Source: Scatosoma sp045643825 (GTDB lineage Bacteria; Bacillota; Clostridia; Christensenellales; Borkfalkiaceae). Taken from it: a DNA stretch of 13,726 nucleotides. Position 1 is the first letter of the stretch. Each line of letters starts with the position of its first letter. The notes beneath the pieces are model-generated. The model had not been told where the DNA came from and made no database searches. It worked only from the letters and a program-made list of their open reading frames with translations. The position numbers and the translations under genes were made by a program. Where the stretch lies: the NCBI GenBank assembly GCA_045643825.1, contig JAZRFV010000073.1:1-13726 (forward strand). The letters are read 5' to 3'. Shown one piece after another: positions 5,920 to 12,945 of this stretch.

Positions 5920-5996
5920 GGGAGCTGTCATCGAAGAAGACTGAGGGAGTTACTCCTTCCACCGCAAGCGGTCCCCCTCCCTCAAAAAGGGAGGCT
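5905..5996. repeat. Palindromic interspersed (REP/MITE-like) element
   Basis: This roughly 92-bp element is built of hairpins: GCTCCCTC-TTT-GAGGGAGC (5907-5925), a degenerate GTC...GAC arm (5927-5941), ACCGC-AA-GCGGT (5961-5972) and CCTCCCT-CAAAA-AGGGAGG (5976-5994). I recall closely similar sequences as a dispersed intergenic repeat in gut Clostridia, but could not search. It begins inside the 3' end of the DUF559 gene. Confidence 0.75.
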
Positions 5997-6011
5997 AGGG
6001 TAAGAAAGCAA

Positions 6012-6045
6012 GAAAAAACGGGCCTATGGAAAGGTCCGTTTTCTT
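6012..6045 (-). terminator. Terminator of the rplU-rpmA operon
   Basis: AACGGGCC (6017-6024) pairs with GGTCCGTT (6033-6040), one pair being a wobble. On the minus strand the stem is followed by TTTTTTCTT, which places it 23 bp after the rpmA stop. It is AT-flanked on both sides and may be bidirectional. Confidence 0.88.
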
Positions 6046-6067
6046 ATACACATTTAAAATCCCTTAA

Positions 6068-6346
6068 TTATTCAGCGATGGGATATACGCTTGCTTTTTT
6101 CTTGTCTTTGCCCATTCTTTCATACCGAACTACGCCGTCAACAAGCGCGAACAGGGTGTCGTCTTTACCGATACCAACGTTCGTACCGGGATGAATCTTC
6201 GTGCCTCTTTGACGAACGAGGATGTTCCCTGCAAGAACTTTCTGACCGTCGCTGCGCTTCGTACCAAGACGTTTCGCTTCGCTGTCTCTACCGTTGTGGG
6301 AAGAGCCGGTACCTTTTTTATGAGCGAATAAACTGATAAAAATCAT
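6068..6346 (-). CDS. rpmA: 50S ribosomal protein L27
   Basis: The 92-residue product is L27, whose N-terminus reaches the peptidyl-transferase centre. The sequence reads MIFISLFAHKKGTGSS, then NGRDSEAKRLGTKRSDG, NILVRQRGTKIHPG and IGKDDTLFALVDG, all family hallmarks. The first seven residues form the Firmicutes-type extension that the protease Prp removes, with expected cleavage between F7 and A8 to expose AHKKG. AAGGAG lies 8 nt upstream of the ATG. The gene is downstream of rplU by 77 bp in the same direction. In most Firmicutes prp sits between these two genes; here there is no room for it. A terminator follows. Confidence 0.97.
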   Translation of the reverse strand: MIFISLFAHKKGTGSSHNGRDSEAKRLGTKRSDGQKVLAGNILVRQRGTKIHPGTNVGIGKDDTLFALVDGVVRYERMGKDKKKASVYPIAE

Positions 6347-6423
6347 CTTTATTTCTCCTTAAATTCTTAATTTCTTTTTCTTCCGTTTCTCGGAAGGGGT
6401 TGCCTTCAAGTTGAGTTTCTTAA

Positions 6424-6729
6424 TTAGAGTTCGATTGCTTCAACTTTTACAGCGGTGAAGGGCTGTCTGTGGCCCTGCTTTTTACGCTCGTTCTTCTTTG
6501 CTTTGTATTTGAAAACGATGATCTTCTTTGCCTTGTCCTGTTTAACAACAGTAGCGGTAACCTTTGCGTTAGCCACTTCAGCGCCCGTCTTAATACCGTT
6601 TTCATCAGCAACCATAAGCACCTTGAAGTTTACGGTTTCGCCTTCTGCTGCAGCGAGCTTTTCAACTCTTACAACGTCGCCAACCGCAACCTTATATTGC
6701 TTGTTCCCGTTATCGATAATAGCGTACAT
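6424..6729 (-). CDS. rplU: 50S ribosomal protein L21
   Basis: The 101-residue product is L21, a 23S rRNA-binding protein of the large subunit. It begins MYAIIDNGNKQYKVAVGD and ends with the family's RNA-binding stretch KIIVFKYKAKKNERKKQGHRQP followed by a short hydrophobic strand. Length is normal. The frame opens 51 nt further upstream, but ATG 6729 is chosen because GAGGAGGT lies 6 nt before it and similarity begins there. The operon is rplU then rpmA; obg, often the third gene, is absent. A leader of about 100 nt with hairpins precedes it. Confidence 0.97.
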   Translation of the reverse strand: MYAIIDNGNKQYKVAVGDVVRVEKLAAAEGETVNFKVLMVADENGIKTGAEVANAKVTATVVKQDKAKKIIVFKYKAKKNERKKQGHRQPFTAVKVEAIEL

Positions 6730-6830
6730 AGTTTTACCTCCTCTTTCCAGTCTCGAAGAAATTTTCGTAGGCGCAGACATTTTTTTGTAAAAATGTGCTG
6801 ACTTAAAAAAGCCCGTTTCTATCGGCTCGA
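6730..6830 (-). promoter_or_regulatory. Structured 5' leader of rplU
   Basis: The transcribed leader holds, in order on the minus strand, a small hairpin GAGCCG...CGGGCT followed by TTTTTT (about 6829-6805), a hairpin between ACATTTTT and AAAAATGT (6796-6777), and a GTCT...AGAC pairing just before the ribosome site. Leaders of rplU in Firmicutes are known to be structured (the L21 leader motif). Whether this is that motif needs a covariance-model search. Confidence 0.45.
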
Positions 6831-6835
6831 CTATT

Positions 6836-6865
6836 AATATAACACAAAAATTCGTTTTCCGTCAA
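6836..6865 (-). promoter_or_regulatory. rplU promoter
   Basis: On the minus strand TTGACG (6865-6860) and TATATT (6841-6836) are separated by 18 bp. Transcription would start near 6829. Confidence 0.75.
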
Positions 6866-6963
6866 GCATTTTTACTCGTTTTTCAATATTTTTTCCTTTT
6901 TTGGGCGGAAAAGTATAAAAAAATTACTGTTTTGCCAAACTGTAAAAAAGGAGTGTGGCTAAT

Positions 6964-7413
6964 ATGGAACATTTGCATCGTAAAAAAAAGGAAGAAGCGT
7001 TGGCGGAAATCTACCGCAACGCACAGCTTGCCCTTGTGTCCATCGCGGATATTTTACCTGAAATAGGCGAGGATGAGCAGGTAAAATCAGAGCTGCATGC
7101 TCAACACGAGGAATATGAAAAATTCTCCGCCAAGGCGTCTGTTTTGGCGAGAAATAAAGGGATTGAATTAAAGGAGCCCAACCCAATCAAAAAAGCCATG
7201 ATGTGGGGCTCTATCAAAATGAATGCGATGAAGGACAATTCTCGTGCGCACATCGCGGAAATGATGGTGCAAGGCACGGTGATGGGGATAACCGCCCTGC
7301 GTTCTACAATGGGTGAAATCCCCGAGGAAGGCAACGAAGAAATCATTGCCCTTTTGAAGGAAATGATTGAGGCGGAGGAACGCTTTGAAAAGCGTTGGAA
7401 GGCGTTCATTTAA
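6964..7413 (+). CDS. Conserved-looking helical protein of unknown function
   Basis: I do not recognise a named family with certainty. The 149-residue product is predicted to be almost all alpha-helical, with amphipathic charged segments near 6-31, 36-66, 76-118 and 123-147, which suggests a soluble ferritin-like four-helix bundle. Acidic and His residues that could bind metal occur at SELHAQHEEYEKF (42-54) and SRAHIAEMM (93-101), but no strict ExxH pair pattern is convincing. There is no signal peptide or membrane helix. ATG 6964 is chosen over GTG 6955 because AAGGAG (6948-6953) lies 10 nt before the ATG but only 1 nt before the GTG. It is divergent from rplU and convergent with rqcH, so probably monocistronic. 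A possible -10 is TATAAA at 6914. Confidence 0.85.
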   Translation: MEHLHRKKKEEALAEIYRNAQLALVSIADILPEIGEDEQVKSELHAQHEEYEKFSAKASVLARNKGIELKEPNPIKKAMMWGSIKMNAMKDNSRAHIAEMMVQGTVMGITALRSTMGEIPEEGNEEIIALLKEMIEAEERFEKRWKAFI

Positions 7414-7420
7414 TAAAAAT

Positions 7421-7465
7421 AAGAGCAGGAGTAGAAGGAATTGTCCTTTCTTTCCTGCTCTTTTT
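7421..7465. terminator. Shared bidirectional terminator
   Basis: AAGAGCAGGA (7421-7430) pairs with TCCTGCTCTT (7453-7462), with an inner AAGGA/TCCTT stem. TTTTT follows on the plus strand and an A/T-rich tract with TTATTTTTA on the minus strand, so it can serve both converging genes. Confidence 0.92.
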
Positions 7466-7467
7466 AC

Positions 7468-9156
7468 TTATTCTTTGTGCGCGTTCGGTTTGACAAGCAT
7501 CGTCTTATAATCGGTATAAATGACAAAACCTGCCTTGCTCTTATTCGGTTTTTTGACGTATTTTCGCTTGCAGTAGTCAACGGGGATTTTATCGCTGTCC
7601 CGCCCGTCGGAGTAGTAGGCACATATCTCGGCGGCGTATAAAAGTAGCTCATCCCATACCTGCCTGCCCTCTAACGCAATAATTACGTGGGAGGAATGGT
7701 ATTTTTGGGTGTGTAACCAGATGTCGTCAGGATCCGCCGAACGAATCAATCTATCGTTTTGCAGGTTGTTGCGCCCTGCGTAAATTTTGACACCTTCAAA
7801 CTCATATTCACGGAAGGGAATGGCTACCTCTTTCCGCTTTGCGCCTGCCCGTTCCTTTTGCGCGCGGATAAGCCCCATCTCGGTCAATTCCATTTCGATT
7901 TCTTTCAGGTCGAGCATGGTTTCCGCAGAAGCGATTGCCGAAGCCACGCTGTCGGTGTAATCAATCTCCGCCTCTTCCGTTTTTAGCATAGGTGTTAAAA
8001 TTTCCTTTGTGCGCTTATACTTATTGTAGGTTTTAAAATATCGTTGCGCGTTCTTCGAAGGGGAAAGGGTGCTATCCAAGGAAATTTTAATCATTCCACC
8101 CTCTTCGGAGTACCAATTTTCAAGCTCGATTTCTGTCAAGCCCTTTTCCAAGCGGTACAAATTTGCGGTCAAAAGTTCACCCTTGATACGGTACTCGTCC
8201 GCCTTATCCGCATCCTTTAACCGTTCCAAGGTTTCTTGCAATTTTTTCGTTTGCTTTTTCTTTAAGCCACGGATGGTGTTTTCCAGTTTCCGTTTCTTAT
8301 CCTCAAAGCCCTTTTTTGTTTCTCGTGTAGTGTAAAATTCATCTTCCGCTTGATATAACGTCGGCATTTCCACCCCACCCTCTACAGGGAAGGCAAAGAA
8401 ATCGGTGATAGCTCCACCCTGTATTTTTACACAAGGATGGCAAGGCTCATTCTCGCAAAAATCCCCAACAAACGCCCAAAGGGGCTTGTTTTCCGCGTTT
8501 GCCCGTTTCACAATCTCTCTTGCCGTGGGTAACGCCAAGCCGTAAACGTTGTCAAAAAGGAAGAGGGAAAGGTCCTCGTTTTCCACCCTATCAGAGCGCA
8601 AGGAAAGGTAGTTTTCCAACCGTAAACGCATACCTGCCCCGTCGAAAGGGGATAATTTGTCCTGCGGTGTAGGGTATAAATACTTCGCCCCGGCAAGCAA
8701 AATTCGGTGGTTGTCGTTCTCCAAAGCCGTCGTTTTCAACGCACCCAAAATCAACCCCTTTTCCACCAAAATAATGTTGGAATATTTACCCATTAGCTCG
8801 CAATACAGCGTGCGGTCGCACTCTGAAAAGTCGGAGGTGCAATGGAAGGTGATTTCCACAATACGTTCAAAATCGTGCTGTTTCACGCCCAAAATTTCCG
8901 CGCCTTGCAGGTGTTTACGAAGTAACATGCAAAAATTCGGCGCGACGGGGGCGGGCTCTTTTTCCATTAAAGACAAACAAACACGAGCATTTGATGCATT
9001 TGCGCTTAAAATGAGTTTAACAGTCGATTTTCCGGTGTATATAATAAGGGTAAGCTCGTCCTTGTTGACCTGGGAAATGCGGTTTACCTTACCGCCCACC
9101 AAAAGGGTATTCAGTTCGGTTGCCAAACGGCGGATGTGAAAGGCATCCTGCGGCAT
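7468..9156 (-). CDS. rqcH: Ribosome quality-control factor RqcH (NFACT family)
   Basis: The product binds stalled 50S subunits carrying peptidyl-tRNA and recruits tRNA-Ala to add C-terminal alanine tails that mark the peptide for ClpXP. Older names are FbpA or fibronectin-binding protein. The NFACT-N region (about 1-180) has GGKVNRI, NASNARVCL and PNFCMLLRKHLQGAEI. A coiled coil spans about 275-345 and again 365-440, around PSKNAQRYFKTYNKYK. The NFACT-R domain (about 450-555) has GRNNLQNDRL, DDIWLHTQKYHSSHVII and YKTMLVKP. At 562 residues the length is normal. The tRNA-binding Asp-Arg pair known at 97-98 is Glu97-Arg98 here. AAGGAGG lies 4 nt upstream of the start, a slightly short spacing. 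It is monocistronic and ends at the shared terminator. Confidence 0.95.
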   Translation of the reverse strand: MPQDAFHIRRLATELNTLLVGGKVNRISQVNKDELTLIIYTGKSTVKLILSANASNARVCLSLMEKEPAPVAPNFCMLLRKHLQGAEILGVKQHDFERIVEITFHCTSDFSECDRTLYCELMGKYSNIILVEKGLILGALKTTALENDNHRILLAGAKYLYPTPQDKLSPFDGAGMRLRLENYLSLRSDRVENEDLSLFLFDNVYGLALPTAREIVKRANAENKPLWAFVGDFCENEPCHPCVKIQGGAITDFFAFPVEGGVEMPTLYQAEDEFYTTRETKKGFEDKKRKLENTIRGLKKKQTKKLQETLERLKDADKADEYRIKGELLTANLYRLEKGLTEIELENWYSEEGGMIKISLDSTLSPSKNAQRYFKTYNKYKRTKEILTPMLKTEEAEIDYTDSVASAIASAETMLDLKEIEMELTEMGLIRAQKERAGAKRKEVAIPFREYEFEGVKIYAGRNNLQNDRLIRSADPDDIWLHTQKYHSSHVIIALEGRQVWDELLLYAAEICAYYSDGRDSDKIPVDYCKRKYVKKPNKSKAGFVIYTDYKTMLVKPNAHKE

Positions 9157-9275
9157 AAACCCTCCTTTTCGCCAAAAATCGGCGAAAATAAATTACTTTC
9201 CTCTAAATTATACCCTAAAAAAAGTAAAATGTAAATAAAAACACGTTGAAAACGCTTTATTTTCTTGGACAAATA

Positions 9276-9284
9276 TGCTAAAAT
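9276..9284 (+). promoter_or_regulatory. Extended -10 of a tig promoter
   Basis: TGCTAAAAT has the TGn extension plus a near-consensus -10. No good -35 sits at the right distance. It lies about 95 bp upstream of tig. Confidence 0.45.
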
Positions 9285-9302
9285 ATTAAATGTTAGGCCA
9301 TT

Positions 9303-9319
9303 GTTACCTAAAAGGTAAC
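9303..9319 (+). promoter_or_regulatory. Hairpin in the tig leader
   Basis: GTTACCT (9303-9309) pairs perfectly with AGGTAAC (9313-9319) around AAA. There is no T-run, so it is a leader structure rather than a terminator. Confidence 0.55.
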
Positions 9320-9379
9320 GGGCTGGACAATAAAAAGATAAAAAAATAAAATAGCAATAAAAGCAGGAGAAATTCAATT

Positions 9380-10675
9380 ATGAAGTACACTACCAAAGCG
9401 GCAGAAAAAAGCACGGTAAAAATCACCATCAAATTTGACGGTGAAGAATGGAAGAACGCATTGCAAACGGCGTACATGAAAACGCGCGGCAAATTTGCAA
9501 TCAACGGCTTCCGTAAGGGCAAAGCACCCAAGAACGTTATCGAAAACGTATACGGTAAGGGCGTATTCTTCGAAGACGCACTTAACTTCCTTTTCTCGGA
9601 CAACTACGGCAAAATCCTTGACAAGTGCGCTGAAAAGTTCACGGTTGTTGGCGAACCCGACGTATCCGTTGATAAGTTGGAAGACGAAGGCGTAACGATG
9701 GTTGCAATCGTTCCCGTTAAACCCGAAGTGAAAATTTCTTCCTACAAGGGTATGAAAATTAAGGAATTCGCGTATAATGTAACCGAAGAAGAATTGAATG
9801 CTGAAATCGCACGCGTTCAGGACAGAAACGCTCGTAAAGTAGCGGTTGAAGACAGAGCAGCTCAACTTGGCGATATCGCGAACATCGATTTTGTTGGTAC
9901 CGTTGACGGCGTTAAGTTCGACGGTGGCGAAGCGGAAGGTTTCGATTTGACGCTTGGTAGCGGTCAATTCATCCCTGGTTTCGAAGATCAAGTTGTTGGT
10001 ATGAACATCGGTGAAACGAAGGACGTTAACGTAACTTTCCCCGAAAACTACCAGGCTGAAAACCTTAAGGGTAAAGCTGCTGTATTCGCAGTGAAATTGA
10101 ACGGCCTTCAGGCAAAAGAATTGCCCGAATTGACCGATGAATTCATCAAAGACGCTACGGGTAGCGCAACGGTAGAAGAATACAAAGCAAAGACGATGGA
10201 AAGATTGCAAAAGCAGGCTGACCGTCGTGCAAACGATGCAACCGAAAACAGCATTTTGGAAGCAATCGCTGCAAACACCGAAGTTGAAATTCCCCAAGCA
10301 ATGATCGATAGAGAAATCGACGGTTTGGTTCAGAAGTTCGAATATCAGCTTATGTACCAAGGCTTGAAGCTTCAAGATTACCTTGAATTCCTCAAGATCA
10401 GCGTAGCTGACTTCAGAAAGAACTACGAAGAACAGGCAAAGAAGAACGTTACCAGCCAGTTGATTATCTCCCAAATCATCAAGGAAGAAAAGATCGAAGC
10501 TACCGCTGAAGAAGTTGACGCAAAGATCGCTGAACAAGCAGCTTCCGTTGGTAAGGAAACCGAAGAATACAAGAAGAACATGGATCCTCGTCAGTTCGAC
10601 TACATCAGCAGCGACATCGTTATCACGAAGTTGTTTGAGATGCTTAAGGCGAACAACGAAATGGTGAAAGAGTAA
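9380..10675 (+). CDS. tig: Trigger factor
   Basis: The product is the ribosome-associated chaperone and peptidyl-prolyl isomerase that meets nascent chains at the tunnel exit. The N-terminal ribosome-binding domain (about 1-115) carries the signature GFRKGKAP at 43-50. An FKBP-type PPIase domain covers about 150-245 (GDIANIDFVGTVDG, FIPGFEDQVVGM). The helical substrate-binding C-domain spans about 250-431. At 431 residues the length is typical. AGGAGA lies 9 nt upstream of the start. It is followed by clpP and clpX, the conserved bacterial order, but a 312-bp gap with repeats separates tig from clpP. No intrinsic terminator is visible right after the stop. Confidence 0.97.
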   Translation: MKYTTKAAEKSTVKITIKFDGEEWKNALQTAYMKTRGKFAINGFRKGKAPKNVIENVYGKGVFFEDALNFLFSDNYGKILDKCAEKFTVVGEPDVSVDKLEDEGVTMVAIVPVKPEVKISSYKGMKIKEFAYNVTEEELNAEIARVQDRNARKVAVEDRAAQLGDIANIDFVGTVDGVKFDGGEAEGFDLTLGSGQFIPGFEDQVVGMNIGETKDVNVTFPENYQAENLKGKAAVFAVKLNGLQAKELPELTDEFIKDATGSATVEEYKAKTMERLQKQADRRANDATENSILEAIAANTEVEIPQAMIDREIDGLVQKFEYQLMYQGLKLQDYLEFLKISVADFRKNYEEQAKKNVTSQLIISQIIKEEKIEATAEEVDAKIAEQAASVGKETEEYKKNMDPRQFDYISSDIVITKLFEMLKANNEMVKE

Positions 10676-10676
10676 G

Positions 10677-10919
10677 CACATATATACTTCGCATTTCTTC
10701 GTTGCGGCTCCGTGTCCCTCGGTCACGTACAATAGGTACGCTCCCATCGGCATACTCGCCGCGCCTTGAGCTGCTTGTATCTATGCACTTACGGTAAAAA
10801 CACATATATGCGGCGCGATACTGCGTCGCAGGTGTGCTTTTCTCGGTTACGTACGATAGGTACGCTCCCGTCAAAAATGCTCCTGCTCCTTATCTCGCTT
10901 GCATCTCTGCGTTTTTAGG
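10677..10919. repeat. Two diverged tandem copies of a 124-bp element between tig and clpP
   Basis: CACATATAT at 10677 recurs at 10801, and a 28-nt core at 10718-10745 recurs at 10842-10869 with 26 matches, giving a constant period of 124. The cores hold CGTAC...GTACG inverted repeats around a short loop. The copy ends (GCTTGTATCTATGC and GCTTGCATCTCTGC) also correspond, while the parts between have diverged. No gene is supported in 10676-10987; small minus-strand frames here are repeat translations. Confidence 0.85.
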
Positions 10920-10921
10920 TT

Positions 10922-10956
10922 TTGCACGCCTCACGTGCAATCGGTGGTTTCCCACC
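10922..10956. promoter_or_regulatory. Two adjacent hairpins upstream of clpP
   Basis: TTGCACG (10922-10928) pairs perfectly with CGTGCAA (10934-10940) around CCTCA. GGTGG (10943-10947) then pairs with CCACC (10952-10956) around TTTC. They end 31 nt before the clpP start. They could be a leader structure, an operator, or a weak terminator for tig (only ATTAAAAT follows). They do not match the CIRCE or CtsR consensus. Confidence 0.6.
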
Positions 10957-10987
10957 ACCCATTAAAATCAATTAAGGTTTAGAAATT

Positions 10988-11578
10988 ATGGAAAAAAACG
11001 TTTTAGTTCCTTACGTTGTGGAACGTACTGCTTCGGGTGAACGCTCGTACGACCTCTACTCCCGCTTGCTTGACGACCGTATCATTTTCTTGAGCGGTGA
11101 AATCAACGACGCGGTTGCAAACACGGTTGTTGCACAGCTTATCTACCTCGAAGGTAAGGATCCCACGAAGGATATCAACTTATATATCAACTCCCCCGGC
11201 GGTTCGGTTACGGCTGGTATGGCGATCTACGACACGATGAACTACATCAAGTGCGACGTTTCCACCATCTGTATCGGTATGGCTGCGTCCATGGGTGCCT
11301 TCTTGTTGTCGAGCGGTGCTCGTGGAAAGCGTTATGCATTGCCCAACTCCGAGATTATGATTCATCAGCCTCTCGGCGGTGCGCAAGGTCAGGCGAGTGA
11401 TATTAAAATCCAGGCGGAACACATTCTCCGTACGAAAGCGAAGCTGAACCGTATCCTTGCTGAAAATACGGGTAGAGACATCGCAATTATCGAACGTGAC
11501 ACGGACAGAGACAATTACATGTCCGCTGACGAAGCACGTAACTACGGCTTGATTGACAGAGTGTTTACGAGAAGATAA
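10988..11578 (+). CDS. clpP: ATP-dependent Clp protease proteolytic subunit
   Basis: The product is the serine peptidase that forms the tetradecameric degradation chamber and works with ClpX or other Clp ATPases in the cytoplasm. At 196 residues it is full length. The catalytic triad is visible: Ser101 in GMAASMGAF, His126 in IMIHQPLGG and Asp175 in DTDRDNYMSA. YINSPGGSVTAGMAIYDTM (66-84) is the conserved oxyanion and substrate-strand region. A short N-terminal stretch (about 1-14) may be a propeptide removed by self-processing. AAGG (10974-10977) lies 10 nt before the ATG. clpX follows, with an intrinsic terminator-like hairpin between them. Confidence 0.98.
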   Translation: MEKNVLVPYVVERTASGERSYDLYSRLLDDRIIFLSGEINDAVANTVVAQLIYLEGKDPTKDINLYINSPGGSVTAGMAIYDTMNYIKCDVSTICIGMAASMGAFLLSSGARGKRYALPNSEIMIHQPLGGAQGQASDIKIQAEHILRTKAKLNRILAENTGRDIAIIERDTDRDNYMSADEARNYGLIDRVFTRR

Positions 11579-11609
11579 GCGTTTTCAAACGATACCTTTA
11601 CGGTTTTTC

Positions 11610-11645
11610 ACGCGCAAAACCCTTTCGGCTTTGCGCGTATCTTTT
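11610..11645 (+). terminator. Terminator or attenuator between clpP and clpX
   Basis: ACGCGCAAA (11610-11618) pairs perfectly with TTTGCGCGT (11630-11638), followed by ATCTTTTTC. It starts 32 nt after the clpP stop and ends 29 nt before clpX, so it should reduce clpX expression relative to clpP unless read through. No convincing separate clpX promoter is seen. Confidence 0.82.
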
Positions 11646-11673
11646 TCATAATAGATTATTCGGAGTAAAATTT

Positions 11674-12912
11674 ATGTCAAGTAAAAATCAACAATGTTCT
11701 TTTTGCGGTAAACCGAAGGAAGAAACCAAACGCTTGATTACCGGCCCCGACGGGGTTTGTATCTGTGACGAGTGTGTGGAAATTTGTAAATCTATGGTGG
11801 ACGAATGGTCGGAGGACAAAAATCCTCAAGAGGACGTTCCCCTTAAAAAGCCTGCGGAAATCAAGGCGGAGCTTGATCAATATATCGTTGGTCAAGACAA
11901 AGCGAAGCGCGTACTTTCCGTTGCGGTTTACAACCACTACAAGCGTATCAATGCGGTAAAAGAAAACAAAAAGGACGACGACGGCGTAGAAATTGAAAAG
12001 AGCAACGTGCTTTTGTTGGGACCTACGGGTAGCGGTAAAACCCTGCTCGCTCGTACCCTTGCAAAAATCCTCAACGTCCCCTTTGCTACCTCGGATGCAA
12101 CGACATTGACGGAAGCAGGTTACGTAGGTGAAGACGTTGAAAATATCTTGTTGAAGCTCATCCAAAATGCCGACTACGACATCGAACGCGCACAGCGTGG
12201 TATTATCTATATCGACGAAATCGACAAGATTGCGCGTAAGAGTGAAAACGTATCCATCACCCGTGACGTATCGGGCGAAGGCGTACAGCAGGCGCTCTTG
12301 AAAATTATCGAAAGCACGACGGCGAACGTGCCCCCTCAAGGCGGTAGAAAGCACCCCAACCAGGAATGCTTGCGTATCGACACCACCAACATTTTGTTCA
12401 TTTGCGGCGGTGCGTTTGTAGGGCTTGACAAAATCGTTTCCTCCCGCAAGGACGATTCTACCTTGGGTTTTGGCGGTAAAGTGCGTTTGGGTGCAAACGA
12501 AGCGGACTACACCGTGCTTGAAGACGTGAAACCTCAAGATTTGACGAAATTCGGCTTAATCCCCGAATTTGTGGGTAGAATCCCTATCGTGGTAAACCTC
12601 GATCCCCTTGGCGAGGATGCACTCGTGAAAATCCTCACCGAGCCCAAAAATGCCATCATTAAGCAATATCAAAAGCTCGTTGGCTTTGACGGTGTAAAAT
12701 TGACGGTAGAAGAGGAAGCGGTGCGTGAAATTGCGCAAACGGCGATCCGTTTGAAGACGGGCGCGCGTGGTTTGAGAACCATCATTGAGAGCGTTATGAC
12801 CGAGGTAATGTATAAAATCCCTTCCGAAGAAAACGTGGAAGAGGTTATTATCACCAAGGAATGCTTGACGGACGGCGTTTCGCCCAAGCTTGTGTATAAG
12901 CAGGCGTCCTAA
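11674..12912 (+). CDS. clpX: ATP-dependent Clp protease ATP-binding subunit ClpX
   Basis: The product is the hexameric AAA+ unfoldase that delivers substrates to ClpP. The N-terminal zinc-binding domain has ligands C8, C11, C31 and C34 (CSFCG, CDEC). The ATPase domain has Walker A GPTGSGKT (116-123), pore-1 loop GYVGED, Walker B IIYIDEID and the RKH loop GGRKHP. The ClpP-docking loop, IGF in many ClpX proteins, reads LGF at 264-266. The C-terminal small domain includes LKTGARGLRTIIE. At 412 residues it is full length. GGAG (11662-11665) lies 8 nt before the ATG. It likely shares transcripts with tig and clpP by read-through and ends at a terminator. Confidence 0.98.
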   Translation: MSSKNQQCSFCGKPKEETKRLITGPDGVCICDECVEICKSMVDEWSEDKNPQEDVPLKKPAEIKAELDQYIVGQDKAKRVLSVAVYNHYKRINAVKENKKDDDGVEIEKSNVLLLGPTGSGKTLLARTLAKILNVPFATSDATTLTEAGYVGEDVENILLKLIQNADYDIERAQRGIIYIDEIDKIARKSENVSITRDVSGEGVQQALLKIIESTTANVPPQGGRKHPNQECLRIDTTNILFICGGAFVGLDKIVSSRKDDSTLGFGGKVRLGANEADYTVLEDVKPQDLTKFGLIPEFVGRIPIVVNLDPLGEDALVKILTEPKNAIIKQYQKLVGFDGVKLTVEEEAVREIAQTAIRLKTGARGLRTIIESVMTEVMYKIPSEENVEEVIITKECLTDGVSPKLVYKQAS

Positions 12913-12945
12913 ACAAGCGACGTTTCCACAATACAAACAAAAAAT

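Noticed and set aside
5916..6194. A 92-codon plus-strand frame reading ...TASGPPPSKREA...
   Set aside because: It is a translation of the palindromic element continuing antisense into rpmA; no ribosome site or independent support.
9374..10753. A 459-codon open frame on the minus strand opposite tig
   Set aside because: It is antisense to a clear trigger factor gene, has no family resemblance or ribosome site, and arises from biased codon use. Its first residues are a translation of the 124-bp repeat.
10644..10874. A 76-codon minus-strand frame, similar at its start to another frame at 10753
   Set aside because: The protein similarity comes from the tandem DNA repeat, not from a gene family.
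10922..10940. CIRCE or CtsR operator before clpP
   Set aside because: Spacing and sequence (TTGCACG-N5-CGTGCAA) match neither TTAGCACTC-N9-GAGTGCTAA nor the tandem GGTCAAA heptads.
11677..12537. A 286-codon minus-strand frame opposite clpX
   Set aside because: It is a shadow of clpX with low-complexity composition and no start signal.
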